A stretch of 64,000 nt of DNA, taken from Lamellibrachia columna (Eukaryota > Annelida > Polychaeta > Sabellida > Siboglinidae). A program made the position numbers and the translations under genes. Of this stretch, positions 14,185-23,975 are shown piece by piece. Under the pieces are notes generated by a model. That model saw nothing but the letters and a program-made list of their open reading frames with translations, searched no databases and was not told the DNA's origin. Where the stretch lies: contig OY759273.1 of assembly GCA_963662155.1 (NCBI GenBank), positions 28,496,566 to 28,560,565 on the forward strand, written 5' to 3'. Position 1 is the stretch's first letter, and every line of letters starts with the position of its first letter.

Positions 14185-15612
14185 ATTTGAGAAAAAAACA
14201 GAATGGCATAAACCATAACGATCTAGTCGGACCACAAACACAGCATGGCATCAACTGTAAACATTTAGTCAGACCACAAAAAAACAGGATGCCATGAACT
14301 GTAACGAGTTAGTCAGACCACAAAAACAGGATGGAATCAACCGTAACCAGTTAGTCGGACCACATAAAACAGAATGGCATAAACCATAACCATCAAGTCA
14401 GACCACATAAAACAGGATGGCATAAACCGTAACCAGTTAGTCGGACCACATAAAACAGGATGGCATAAACCGTAACCAATTAGTAGGATCACATAAAACA
14501 GGATGGCATAAACCGTAACTAGTTAGTAGGACTAAATAAAACAGGATGGCATCAACCGTAACCAGTTAGTTGTACTACATAAAACAGGATGGCATAAACC
14601 GTAACCAGTTAGTCGTACTACATAAAAATGGATGGCATAAACCATAACCAGTTAGTCGTACTACATAAAACAGGATGTCATCAACCGTAACCAGTTAGTA
14701 GGACCACATAAAACAGGATGACATAAACCGTAACCAGTTAGTAGGACCACATAAAACAGGATGGCATCAACCGTAACCAGTTAGTAGGACCACATAAACA
14801 GGATGGCATCAACCATAACCAGTTAGTAGGACCACATAAAATAGGATGGCACCAACCGTAACCAGTTAGTAGGACCACATAAAACAGGATGGCATAAACC
14901 GTAACCAGTTAGTAGGACCACATAAAACAGGATGGCATAAATCGTAACCAGTTAGTAGGACCACATAAAACAGGATGGCATAAACCGTAACCAGTCAGTA
15001 GGACCACATAAAACAGAATGTCATAAACAGTAACCAGTTAATAGGACCACATAAAACAGGATGACATAAACCGTAACCAGTTAGTAGGACCACATAAAAC
15101 AGGATGGCATCAACCGTAACCAGTTAGTAGGACCACATAAACAGGATGGCATCAACCATAACCAGTTAGTAGGACCACAAAACAGGATGGCATAAACCGT
15201 AACCAGTTAGTAGGACCACATAAAATAGGATGACATCAACCGTAACCAGTTAGTAGGACCACATAAAACAGGATGGCATGAACCGTAACCAGTTAATAGG
15301 ACCACATAAAACAGGATGGCATAAATCGTAACTAGTTAGTAGGACCACATAAAACAGGATGGCATAAACCGTAACCAGTCAGTAAGACCACATAAAACAG
15401 AATGTCATAAACAGTAACCAGTTAATAGGACCACATAAAACAGAATGGCATAAACCGTAACCAGTTAGTAGGACTACATAAAACAGGATGGCATAAACCG
15501 TAACCAGTTAGTAGGACTACATAAAACAGGATGGCATAAACCATAACCAGTTAGTCGTACTACATAAAACAGGATGGTATAACCGTAAATAGTTAGTCAG
15601 ACCACATAAAGT
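14185..15612. repeat. 43-bp minisatellite, about 33 units
   Basis: Tandem units combine aaaacaggatggcataaac with gtaaccagttagtaggac. The period is 43 bp (for example successive aaaacagg at 14881 and 14924). The first and last units are more diverged. The array lies in the same presumed gene B intron as the 27-bp array, separated from it by about 120 bp of unique sequence. Confidence 0.95.
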
Positions 15613-15728
15613 CCAGCACTTATGATTGGTCATTGTTACTCAACATTACATTGATGCAAGTAACTGTAACTTTTGACAAGTTTGTACAATTTTCAAGAAT
15701 TCATGGAACATCTCAAGATTTGCCTTAC

Positions 15729-16497
15729 CTTAATGACATCTTCACCAAAGTATCCTTCAAACGGCCTGTATTTGAACATTGTGACAACCCAGGCTAGCTT
15801 GCACGTCACAAAATCCGTGCCACATGGGTTTGGCAGTGACACCTCCGGTATAGTGACCGAATCAGAAAATAGTCTGGTGAGTTTATCCCACAGAGGACGC
15901 CTTATATCCCAAGGCTGTGAGCAATCTTGTTCAATGAGGTTGATAATCTTTACTTGGTGGTACAGTGTCAGATTACCATGTTCAGGTGGATCAAACTTCA
16001 GTGATACATCATCCGTGTAGTCAGGATCATAAGCAGGAAGGATGTAAACCATATATGGGGAAGCTGAATTCTTCCCACTGTTTTCCGGCATTGTTACCAT
16101 GGTGACAGATGATGGGAAAGACATCACATCCCCTCTCAAACATCTGAAGAGTTGGATAATCTGGTGTATTCCTTATGTTGACTAACAATTTCCCTTCAAC
16201 AGAGTGCTGGCTCCTCATCCGCACACGGAGTACAAGTCAACATACCATCAAGAGCTAAGCTCACATTGCCCATCGATGCTGGCGCAGTCTCATTAGACAG
16301 GAATGAGAGGTTTTTATCATCTGAATCTTCTGCTGATAGTTTGAATTGATACAGATTGATTGATTCAGATGTTATGCGTGGTGGTGTGTTGACAAACGTT
16401 TCGTTGGTGCTAGAGACACCGTATATAGCTGAGCTACTAATGATTGGTGCATATGTAGCCCGCTGCCTTCTGCCTGGCTTCTTGGGTTGTGACACAC
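15729..16497 (-). pseudogene. gene B: two tandem cadherin-like repeats, frameshifted exon
   Basis: The minus strand opens at an acceptor (tatgtgatag) before 16497 and closes at a donor (AAG then GTAAGG) after 15729. The first part is membrane-proximal-looking or linker sequence (KKPGRRQRATYAP), then a cadherin-like repeat (VNTPPRITSESINLYQF, LSAEDSDDKNLSFLSN, LDGMLTCTPCADE). It continues in another frame (VEGKLLVNIRNTPDYPTLQ). A second repeat follows in a third frame (SVTMVTMPENSGKN, PAYDPDYTDDVSLKF, CKLAWVVTMFKYRPFEG, YFGEDVIKV). Two frame changes are therefore needed, near 16200 and near 16110-16130. Each repeat keeps the family pattern of an acidic AEDSDD-type loop and a closing Y-x-G-E-D strand. 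Genomic decay or assembly indels are both possible. Confidence 0.6.
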
Positions 16498-16862
16498 CTA
16501 TCACATAAGCACATACACATTAGCTGTGACACACCTGTCACACAAACACATACACATTAGTTGTGACACACCTGTCACACAAACACAAAACACTTGAGCT
16601 GTGACACCTGTCACACAAACACTTGAGTTGTGACACATCTGTCACACAAACACAAAACACTTGAGCTGTGACACACCTGTCACACAAACACTTGAGTTGT
16701 GACACATCTGTCACACAAACACTTCAGCTGTGACATACTTGTCATACAAACACTTGAGCTGTGACACACCTGTCACGTAAACACTTAAGTAGAGAAACAT
16801 CTGTCACACAAACACAAACACTTGAGCTGTGACACACCTGTCACACAAACACATCAAGAAAA
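16498..16862. repeat. about 31-bp array copying the gene B acceptor
   Basis: On the minus strand each unit reads tgtgacag followed by GTGTGTCACAGCTCAAG. The exon itself begins tgtgatag followed by GTGTGTCACAACCCAAG. About nine to eleven units, some with an extra ACAAA, abut the exon start at 16497, so each unit carries an acceptor-like AG and the first bases of the exon. Confidence 0.85.
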
Positions 16863-17172
16863 CTGTTATATTGGAACTTAACCAATGACATATTAAATCA
16901 ATGGTCACCTGACCAATTAATTGATCAAGAAATGTAATGGATGAGAAAACCCTATGGACAATTTGTTTAATAATCCAACATTACAATAATCAATATATTC
17001 ATCAATGAGTTCTTCATCAACGTATTAAACAAAACAACCAGCCAGCCAACCCATGAAATTACTCATTCTGTGGGTGAATGAATGTAGTAAAACCTCTGTT
17101 AGTGGTTAGCTATAACTGTTCACAAACCAATGCTTCTCACTTCAAAGTCTCCTTTACACAAGTTGTGCAGGT

Positions 17173-17436
17173 TTATTCTGACATCTGTCTAAAAATGTGC
17201 GATATTATGGGGGATATCTTTTTAGCAGTTTCCTTCAGTATTTTGGCAGGTGCTTTGTTGGAGTTTAAAGCTTCAAATTGTTTTATGATGCCGTTTAGTC
17301 CGATTTCTAGGGTTTGAAGTGAGGGAGATGGTGATGCGTTTAGGCTAAAGCCTTGCCTTAACACAGTCAATAGAAAACTTTCCATTAATTTATTGTTCTC
17401 TGTGAGAACAAGTTCTTTCTCATATCCAACCTGCAC
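17173..17436 (-). mobile_element. LINE reverse-transcriptase N-terminal fragment
   Basis: This minus-strand frame of about 87 codons contains LNGIIKQFEALNSNKAP and then ILKETAKKISPIISHIF. That is the pattern at the start of many non-LTR reverse transcriptases (K-A-P, then L-K-E-x-A-x-x-I-x-P-I-x-x-x-I-F). The usual GPDGIP between the two is missing, and the frame stops soon after. No endonuclease or YADD region is attached. It lies just past the gene A terminal exon. Confidence 0.55.
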
Positions 17437-17446
17437 TGTTCCTCTA

Positions 17447-17577
17447 CTAGTGCTGTTTTGTGCCCTGTAGTTCTATTACCTTTTTAACTATGAAGAACAT
17501 CCACGCCAACAAGGATGCTGTCATTAACACTGAGATGATGCTTTGACTGGAAATGTATCTCTCCCAGTTGAACTGAG
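17447..17577 (-). CDS. gene A: terminal exon with transmembrane helix
   Basis: After an acceptor (atccctgcag) at 17578, the minus strand encodes a polar stretch (QFNWERYISSQS), a hydrophobic helix (IISVLMTASLLAWMFFIV) and KK, the classic order of a type I membrane anchor with a positive stop-transfer. The entering phase (two bases) matches the single base left by the exon ending at 23095. If the coding frame is read through, it ends VIELQGTKQH and a TAG at 17449-17447, a short cytoplasmic tail. A possible donor (GTAATAG) at 17479 would instead continue to another exon. I favour the terminal reading because the next exons look extracellular. Confidence 0.6.
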
Positions 17578-17589
17578 CTGCAGGGATAA

Positions 17590-19580
17590 ATTAATTTGTG
17601 TGCAGCATATTGACTCAACAAAACAGTCCATGACAATGAGTCATGGACTGTCGATGGAAACAATCTTGACAAGGTAATAAGATGAAATGTGGCACATAAT
17701 GCTATGTCAACAGCAGAGGTGTATTAGTTTGACGTTTGCAGATTGGGTGAAAGTAATTCACCATAGAGGGGCTGCACTATTGCTAGCATGTTGTTCTGTG
17801 TTAATTTGTTGGCTCGAACTTCATTAATTTTGATTTATTGGTGAATAATGTCTGACTTGTCAACTGTGTGACAAGAACGCCTTACACAGCTTTAAAACTG
17901 CCAGTGAATATAATTCAACTATAAAACAGGCTTGTTATCAAATGCATGTCAATACCATTTTCCAGGATCACATTCACATTCAAATACATTATATATGCAT
18001 CATAATTATATTAGCAAAGCTACTTGTTCTAATATAAGCATCAGTCAATGTAATACAACTATATACACCACGGTCTTACTTAGAAAGTGGATTTACAGGT
18101 CAGACAATGATTCTAAAATCTGCTGAGGAGTTTGTTAACTACAGGGCACTTTTTCAAAGTCTGACAAAAAGCATGTTTTGTAACTGTATTTACAATTCAT
18201 ACAATGTGAATGTTGATTTTATTAATGATGAATTTTGGCGTTTGAAATATAAAATGTTTCGGGGTTGCATTCAAATACATGCTCTCTGTTGAGTCTGGAT
18301 AATTTTTTTTTAGCTATTGCACGAATAGAAATTTTTTAATGTAAATGTTTGTTTTATGCAATCAAATGCACTGAAAATGTAACGACTGCTTTTGAATGTG
18401 CATGGCTACTGCATACCATCCAAAATGTGCATTCAAATGCATTTGTATCTGTTAACAAGTCCGCTACCAAATAATAGTTAAATGTAATATTATTGATTAT
18501 CATTTTACTCAAATATTTTTTATATACTATCAGATCACAATATGAGTGAAATTTCCAACATAAGTTTTTTGCTATTGACTCTTGGAGTAAAATATATATT
18601 GGTTCTATTGCATTAATTATTTCTGACGGGCAGATGCTTATAAACTACTAGAGCTATGATACGATGCAAAATATCTGATCCAAGCATAATTTTCAGTAAT
18701 CAAAAACACATGAAATAAAAATTTATTAATCTGGTATTCAGCATAAGTGTGATCTTTGTTCAGCATACTTTGATTTAAAAATACTGTCAATATGTGTGCT
18801 CTATAAATGTATGCCTGACATGAGAATTAGATTTAGGTCAGTCTCCCATGACATAACACTTATGACACACATGCCCCAGTGGTCTCATTAAGGGTCTGCT
18901 AATGAGGGTTATGAGGGTCACCAGTTATAATAATCTAGTACCAGGATGGTAGTAGAAGCCCTGCTGCTTGTACAACTGGTAGGAAATACATGATAAAGAA
19001 GACTTCTGATTGATTGATTTGTATCCTGTTCATTCCATGAGACAAAAGGTAAGAATGTTGTCCAGGCATATTCTTTTATAGCAATTTCACATGTCGCCCG
19101 GCCATGCGATAAACACTGCAAGTACATTTTGTGTGCAGCAGCCGGGCTGTTTGAAAAATGGCAGTTTGCATTTGTTATTATATTCAGTACTTTCAACTTG
19201 TCAACTTGATCATGAATAAAAATGAAAATAACCATTAACATGTCATCATTCTGACTGTTTTAACTTTCATAAAAGCTAATTTGTAATAAAATAAATCTAT
19301 GGATGAAATCCTTGCCTTTCACATACTAGGAAGTTCACTAACTGTATCTTCTGGCAATGTATTGTTCCTTCTTTGGTGTGTGCAGAATGACATGGACATC
19401 TAAATCATGCCACTGCTACGATTTCTTTGAAATTGTACACAATTCAAATACTTTTGAAATTTCAACTAATTGTTACTACGGCAATTTAGTTTTGCATTTG
19501 TTTGTACTTTACTGTGCCAGTAGTCCCCTCTTATAAGGTCACCCGTTCTGTAGAGGTACAAGGGCTGTAATGTGTGTGTG
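17590..19580. other. no recognisable gene
   Basis: AT-rich sequence with no convincing exon. If genes A and B are separate, this belongs to the last intron of gene A. A short stretch at 18080-18120 (acaggtcagacaatgatt) resembles one at 51395-51425 and may be a small dispersed repeat. Confidence 0.4.
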
Positions 19581-19589
19581 TTTGTGTGC

Positions 19590-19930
19590 GTTTGGTGTTT
19601 AAATCTGTGATCTTACATTTTACAATATACTGCAGTGAAATGACAAAAGTGAGCAAGTGACGATGGTTTTTTAAATATCGGACAAAACATATTTTGGTTT
19701 GCTCTCTTGTGCATATTACAGCACAGTAATTGTACACTATTCTTTGGACCATTTGACAAGGTGTATTTATAAAAATTATTAGTACTTTTTTGTGACATGG
19801 TTATTTGGTGACTTTGTGTCACTTGCTCCCTTTTGTCATTTTATAAATTAAGTTATTGACACAGAAAAATTTTGTGACATAGAGCAGCAAGTGCAATCAA
19901 ATCACCCTTGAATAACTCCCCTTAAGAAAC
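19590..19930 (+). repeat. dispersed repeat, inverted relative to 39110-39660
   Basis: Segments such as gagcaagtgacgatgg, ggacaaaacatattttgg, ttatttggtgacttt and ttgaataactccccttaa recur as reverse complements at 39110-39660. The two copies are diverged and keep the same internal order except for local rearrangement. Confidence 0.65.
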
Positions 19931-20179
19931 AATGAGGCAGGTCTTATGACAGAAATATGTGGCCAGTTGTCGTTTTTTTTAATTGGCAATGCTCAAAGTT
20001 CAGGCATGCGACGTTTTCCAGTTTTTGTGTCAATAAGGTATAGCTGTTGCTATTTGTTGTTGTGCAGTAAGAGTTTCATAAATTTGTCACTCGCCAATTT
20101 TGGAGAAAATATAATTAGACAGAACAGTGATATTTCAGCTGCAGTATGTAAAGGATTGTGCACAGTGCAAATACGATGA

Positions 20180-22745
20180 TCATAAGAATTGTCCCACATT
20201 TTATTCTGAAAGTTGAAATTTGTAAAATATCGAGTTTAAGGCTGAATTTTTCTGAAGATATAGTAACTACATTCCTATTGAACTAAGAAGTCATTGCAAG
20301 TATCCCTGACAGTATACAGTAGCACTTTGGAATTTGTCCTATAAAATAACAATTTGAAATACAGACTGCTAAAATCAGTCTCAGCAACAAAAACAAAATT
20401 AATGTTTGTACATACATTATCCTTCTCGTTATCATTCTTTAATTTTGTGATGCACATCTATACGAATATATCTAGACATTCAGCAAATTTAAGCTCTGTA
20501 GTTAGAGGCATATATAACAATTGCATTTACCCTTTAGCTTAGTTTTTTTGCAATGTTGCTCAGATATATCCATTTGCTAATTGGTTAAAATGTTCTGAGA
20601 CATCACCTTTTTTAATTTCCTGAAAATTGGTTGACTTGACAAGGAATGACCTTACTGGATATGAGAGCTGCAGACTGATTGCATGGTTGTCGCAATAACA
20701 TGTGATTCTATTGGTCACACACTTACTGCCTTTTCTCATAATAAAACACCATTCCATTGTCACTTGGTCCTTTATGCAGTGTCATCTGTAGAAAACTGCC
20801 ATCTAAAAGGTTTTATAATGTTAAAATATCAGTGATCAGTAGTTTTCCTTTTTTTAATAAAAATATTTAAATGAGAAAATGTTTCTTATTCCAAGAGTCT
20901 TTCTGGTGGTTTTTCTTGTTTTCAGAAAAATATTCTTACTAACGTAAAACATCCAAAATGACTACACGAAAAATATTCTTATTAAATTTAAGAAAACATT
21001 TCTTGATTTACAAATTTGAAGAAAAATTTTCTTGCTTTTCTTTTATTTAAGAAAACGCTTTTCTTATTTAAGAAAAAACATTTCTTACATAGGAACAATT
21101 TCCTTGGATAAATAAGAAAATATTTCTATAGTCTTTTCTTGATTTTTGTGAACTATTTTCTTTCTTTCTTTAATCACGAAAATGAGAGTATGCAACCACG
21201 GTTGCATACAGGATTTTAAGCTAGCAACAGTGCGAGCAGGGCACGGAAGGGTCAATAGGTCATGCTAATTTATGCTAATTTAGGGGTAGGCAAAGAAACC
21301 TGGATTATTGACTAAGCGCTCCCGTGACACCGCTAAACCAATCAGAGCGCAGCTGTCATTCGAATGACGCAGTTTGAAATTAAGCAGCTTCACTCCAAAT
21401 GTTCGATGCATGCGGAGTAGACCTGCTTTCTCGGTTTTAGTAATTTTTCGACCCCCCCTCCTCCCCACTTTATCCTGCATACGGTTACATTAATGTGTTT
21501 AGTAGTGTTGTGCTTGGTAACATTTTGTACATTGACGGTGGAAGTGAAGTCACCACCTTCCATATGACGCTTTCCCAGTGGACATTGCGTTTTTAATTTG
21601 GCTATCTGCCCGTTCACGTAGGGTTTTGGTGCGGAGTGGAAGATGACTTCCCTTCCATCGATGTTGGGATGGTTTATTGATAATTGGCGTTATGGCCCCA
21701 CCTTTTAGGTTACTAAAATATATAGAGTAGGAATTTTAGCAAGTAGTGTAGTCCAGTGCTGTATGCAAATAGGTATTGTGTCAAATATTGTCGGTGTTGG
21801 GTTAATGTTTTAATGTGCTGGTGACGATGCCATGAATTGTCTTGTGTTGTAGCAATATTACTACATGTACTGTATTGCTATGTCGAAATGTGGGCTCTGG
21901 GAGCATTGTGTCCAGGTGGCTTTGTATGAGGCTCAGCCACAGGCTTGGCATGTTACAGGGTCCACATTTCATGCTCTTAATCAGAATAATATGCCATTTG
22001 GCCTTTTCATATCTTTACATCTGGCTTGCGTTGTTGATTGCATAAATAATTGTCTTACATGGCTCCCTAGAAAATATTTCTTGTTTTAAGTTTTGTTTCT
22101 TAAAACAAGAAAACAATTTTTACCAGTGCAGCGCCAACTGGAATCAAAAGCAAGCCAGTTCAAGTGATGCATAAAATAATTGTGTATAAATATTTAAATG
22201 CTAGTGTATGAAGGGGAAACCTAATGATTTAGCATTAACACGTTGCATAAATAACATCTTGGTGCATAGAAATTATGTATGTACTTACCCGGTTTTGTTA
22301 ATTTGGTGGTGGAATACTGGAGGAAACTCCACACCCTGCAAATCTTCAGCCACAAATTTACATTCCTTTCAGAAAAGAACATTAATTATAACAAGCATCT
22401 ACAACTTTTAAAATGTGATCAAATACCCCATAAACAAATGTCTTGGTATATAAATATTGTATAAGCACATCTTTTTCCAACAAAGTTACAAAACATATTT
22501 CTTTTATAAGTCAACACAATGTTCAGATTTGTTTGATGATAATAATACTGTTCCTCAGATGTAATAAGTAAAGTAATTTAATTAATATATATGAACACTG
22601 TACTATCGTGACAGTAGCATTTACGAACATACTTGTGAGTTTAGATTTAATTTAATTGACCTGATAAATGTGTGAGGTTAATTTAATTTAATGGGAACAT
22701 TTCTGAGTTAATTGTAATTTAATTAATTAACTTTTCAAGTTAATT
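20180..22745. other. intron-like AT-rich region, no gene
   Basis: No exon, RNA gene or known element recognised. Between about 20868 and 21175 the sequence alternates AAGAAAA- and TTTTCTT-type blocks, giving short inverted motifs. Confidence 0.4.
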
Positions 22746-22754
22746 GCCCCATGC

Positions 22755-23094
22755 ATACCTGTCACTATGAGACAGGAGATGACAATACAGTCTCTAACCG
22801 GTCACTACGAGACAGGAAATGACAAGACAGACATAATCCTGTCACTATGCGAGAGGAGATGACAAGACAGTCAACAACCTGTCATTATGAGACATTATGA
22901 GACTGAGACATGAGATGACAAGATAGACACTAACCTGTCGCTATGAGACAGGAGATGACAAGACAGACACTAAAATGTCACTATGAAACAGGTGATGACA
23001 AGACAGACATAAACCAGTCACTATGAAACAGGAGATAACAAGACAGACACTAACCTGTCATTATGAGACAGGAGATGACAAGACAGTCACTAAC
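22755..23094. repeat. 40-bp array copying the donor of the 23095 exon
   Basis: About eight units of roughly 40 bp. On the minus strand the exon ends TGTGCAG and the intron begins GTTAGTGACTGTCTTGTC. The array repeats ACAGGTTAGTGTCTGTC at each period, so each intact unit carries a donor-like CAG/GTTAGT. The first unit starts at the splice site itself. Confidence 0.85.
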
Positions 23095-23287
23095 CTGCAC
23101 ACCAGTGCAGTATCCATGCGTGAATGTCTTGCATGAAGTCTTCCAGCTGAGTTTTGTCAAATGGCATAGTGATGCTGAGTGGCTTGTTGACCGTCTGATC
23201 TGGGAGGGTCGACACAGTTGTTCCGTCCCATCGTTGTATCCTGGATACAGTCAATAACACTGTACGTTGAAAGTCTGACAGTGTCAA
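23095..23287 (-). CDS. gene A: extracellular exon
   Basis: Minus-strand exon between an acceptor (ttccctgtag) and a donor (GTGCAG then GTTAGT). It is open for 64 codons: TLSDFQRTVLLTVSRIQRW, DGTTVSTLPDQTVNKPLS, ITMPFDKTQLEDFMQDIHAW and ILHWCAG. No named domain is recognised. It looks like a folded extracellular module just before the membrane anchor. Its leaving phase (one base) fits the transmembrane exon. Its entering phase (zero) does not fit the two bases left by the exon ending at 23780, so a one-base lesion or a different splice site is likely between them. Confidence 0.6.
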
Positions 23288-23475
23288 CTACAGGGAACAC
23301 AGGGGTCTCACGGTGTGGTGAATGAGAATTATGTTATTTATGAAGACATCAAGTAATGCTATATTGGTAACATAGTATATTTAGACAAAATGTTATTGAA
23401 ATAACATTGAAATACCAACATTATAAATATGAACATCACTTTTGAATAACACTGCAAACTAAAACACAAAAGTAC

Positions 23476-23779
23476 TTATACTAAGTGACCTTTTACAAAT
23501 CAATCTCCCACCTGTTCTTTTAGTAAAAGGAGCCTACAAGAGCAATATACTAAGTCATCTTTCACAAGCCAATATCCCACCTGTTCTTAAGTAGGAGCCT
23601 ACAAGAGCAATATACTAAGTGACCTTTTACAACCCAATCTCCCACCTGTTCGTTTAGTAAAAGGAGCCTACAAGAGCAATATACTAAGTCATCTTTCACA
23701 AGCCAATCTCCCACCTGTTCTTAAGTAGGAGCCTACAAGAGCAATATACTAAGTGACCTTTCACAAGCCAATCTCCCAC
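23476..23779. repeat. 65/69-bp alternating array copying the donor of the 23780 exon
   Basis: Five occurrences of cccacctgttc at 23507, 23576, 23641, 23710 and 23775 give alternating spacings of 69 and 65 bp. On the minus strand each is GAACAG followed by GTGGGAGATTGG, the same as the exon/intron border of the preceding exon (GGAACAG/GTGGGAGATTGG). Each unit therefore holds a full donor-like site and also a tgtag acceptor-like site. Confidence 0.88.
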
Positions 23780-23975
23780 CTGTTCCTCAAGTATCTGTCT
23801 GTTTTGTCCCTGGTTGACTCGGGGGCGACAATGAATGACTTGAATGTGTCCGATGTCCTTGATAGGTACTGGGCAGTAAAGTCATCAGCTGACAGAAAAC
23901 CCCCGGTCAGCATCTTGTCACTGGTCTGGGCTGTGAGAGCAAGAATCACTTTACCCTTCAAGTTAATTGTAATGT
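23780..23975 (-). CDS. gene A: extracellular exon flanked by arrays on both sides
   Basis: Minus-strand exon with acceptor gtctttacacag and donor AACAG/GTGGGA. The frame reads DITINLKGKVILALTAQTSD, KMLTGGFLSADDFTAQYL, SRTSDTFKSFIVAPESTRD and KTDRYLRN. Its entering phase fits the upstream exon ending at 26568 (one base plus two). It resembles no domain I can name. Both its acceptor and its donor have been amplified into tandem arrays in the adjoining introns. The length (196 nt) is not a multiple of three, unlike the symmetric exon upstream, so a one-base lesion is possible. Confidence 0.6.
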
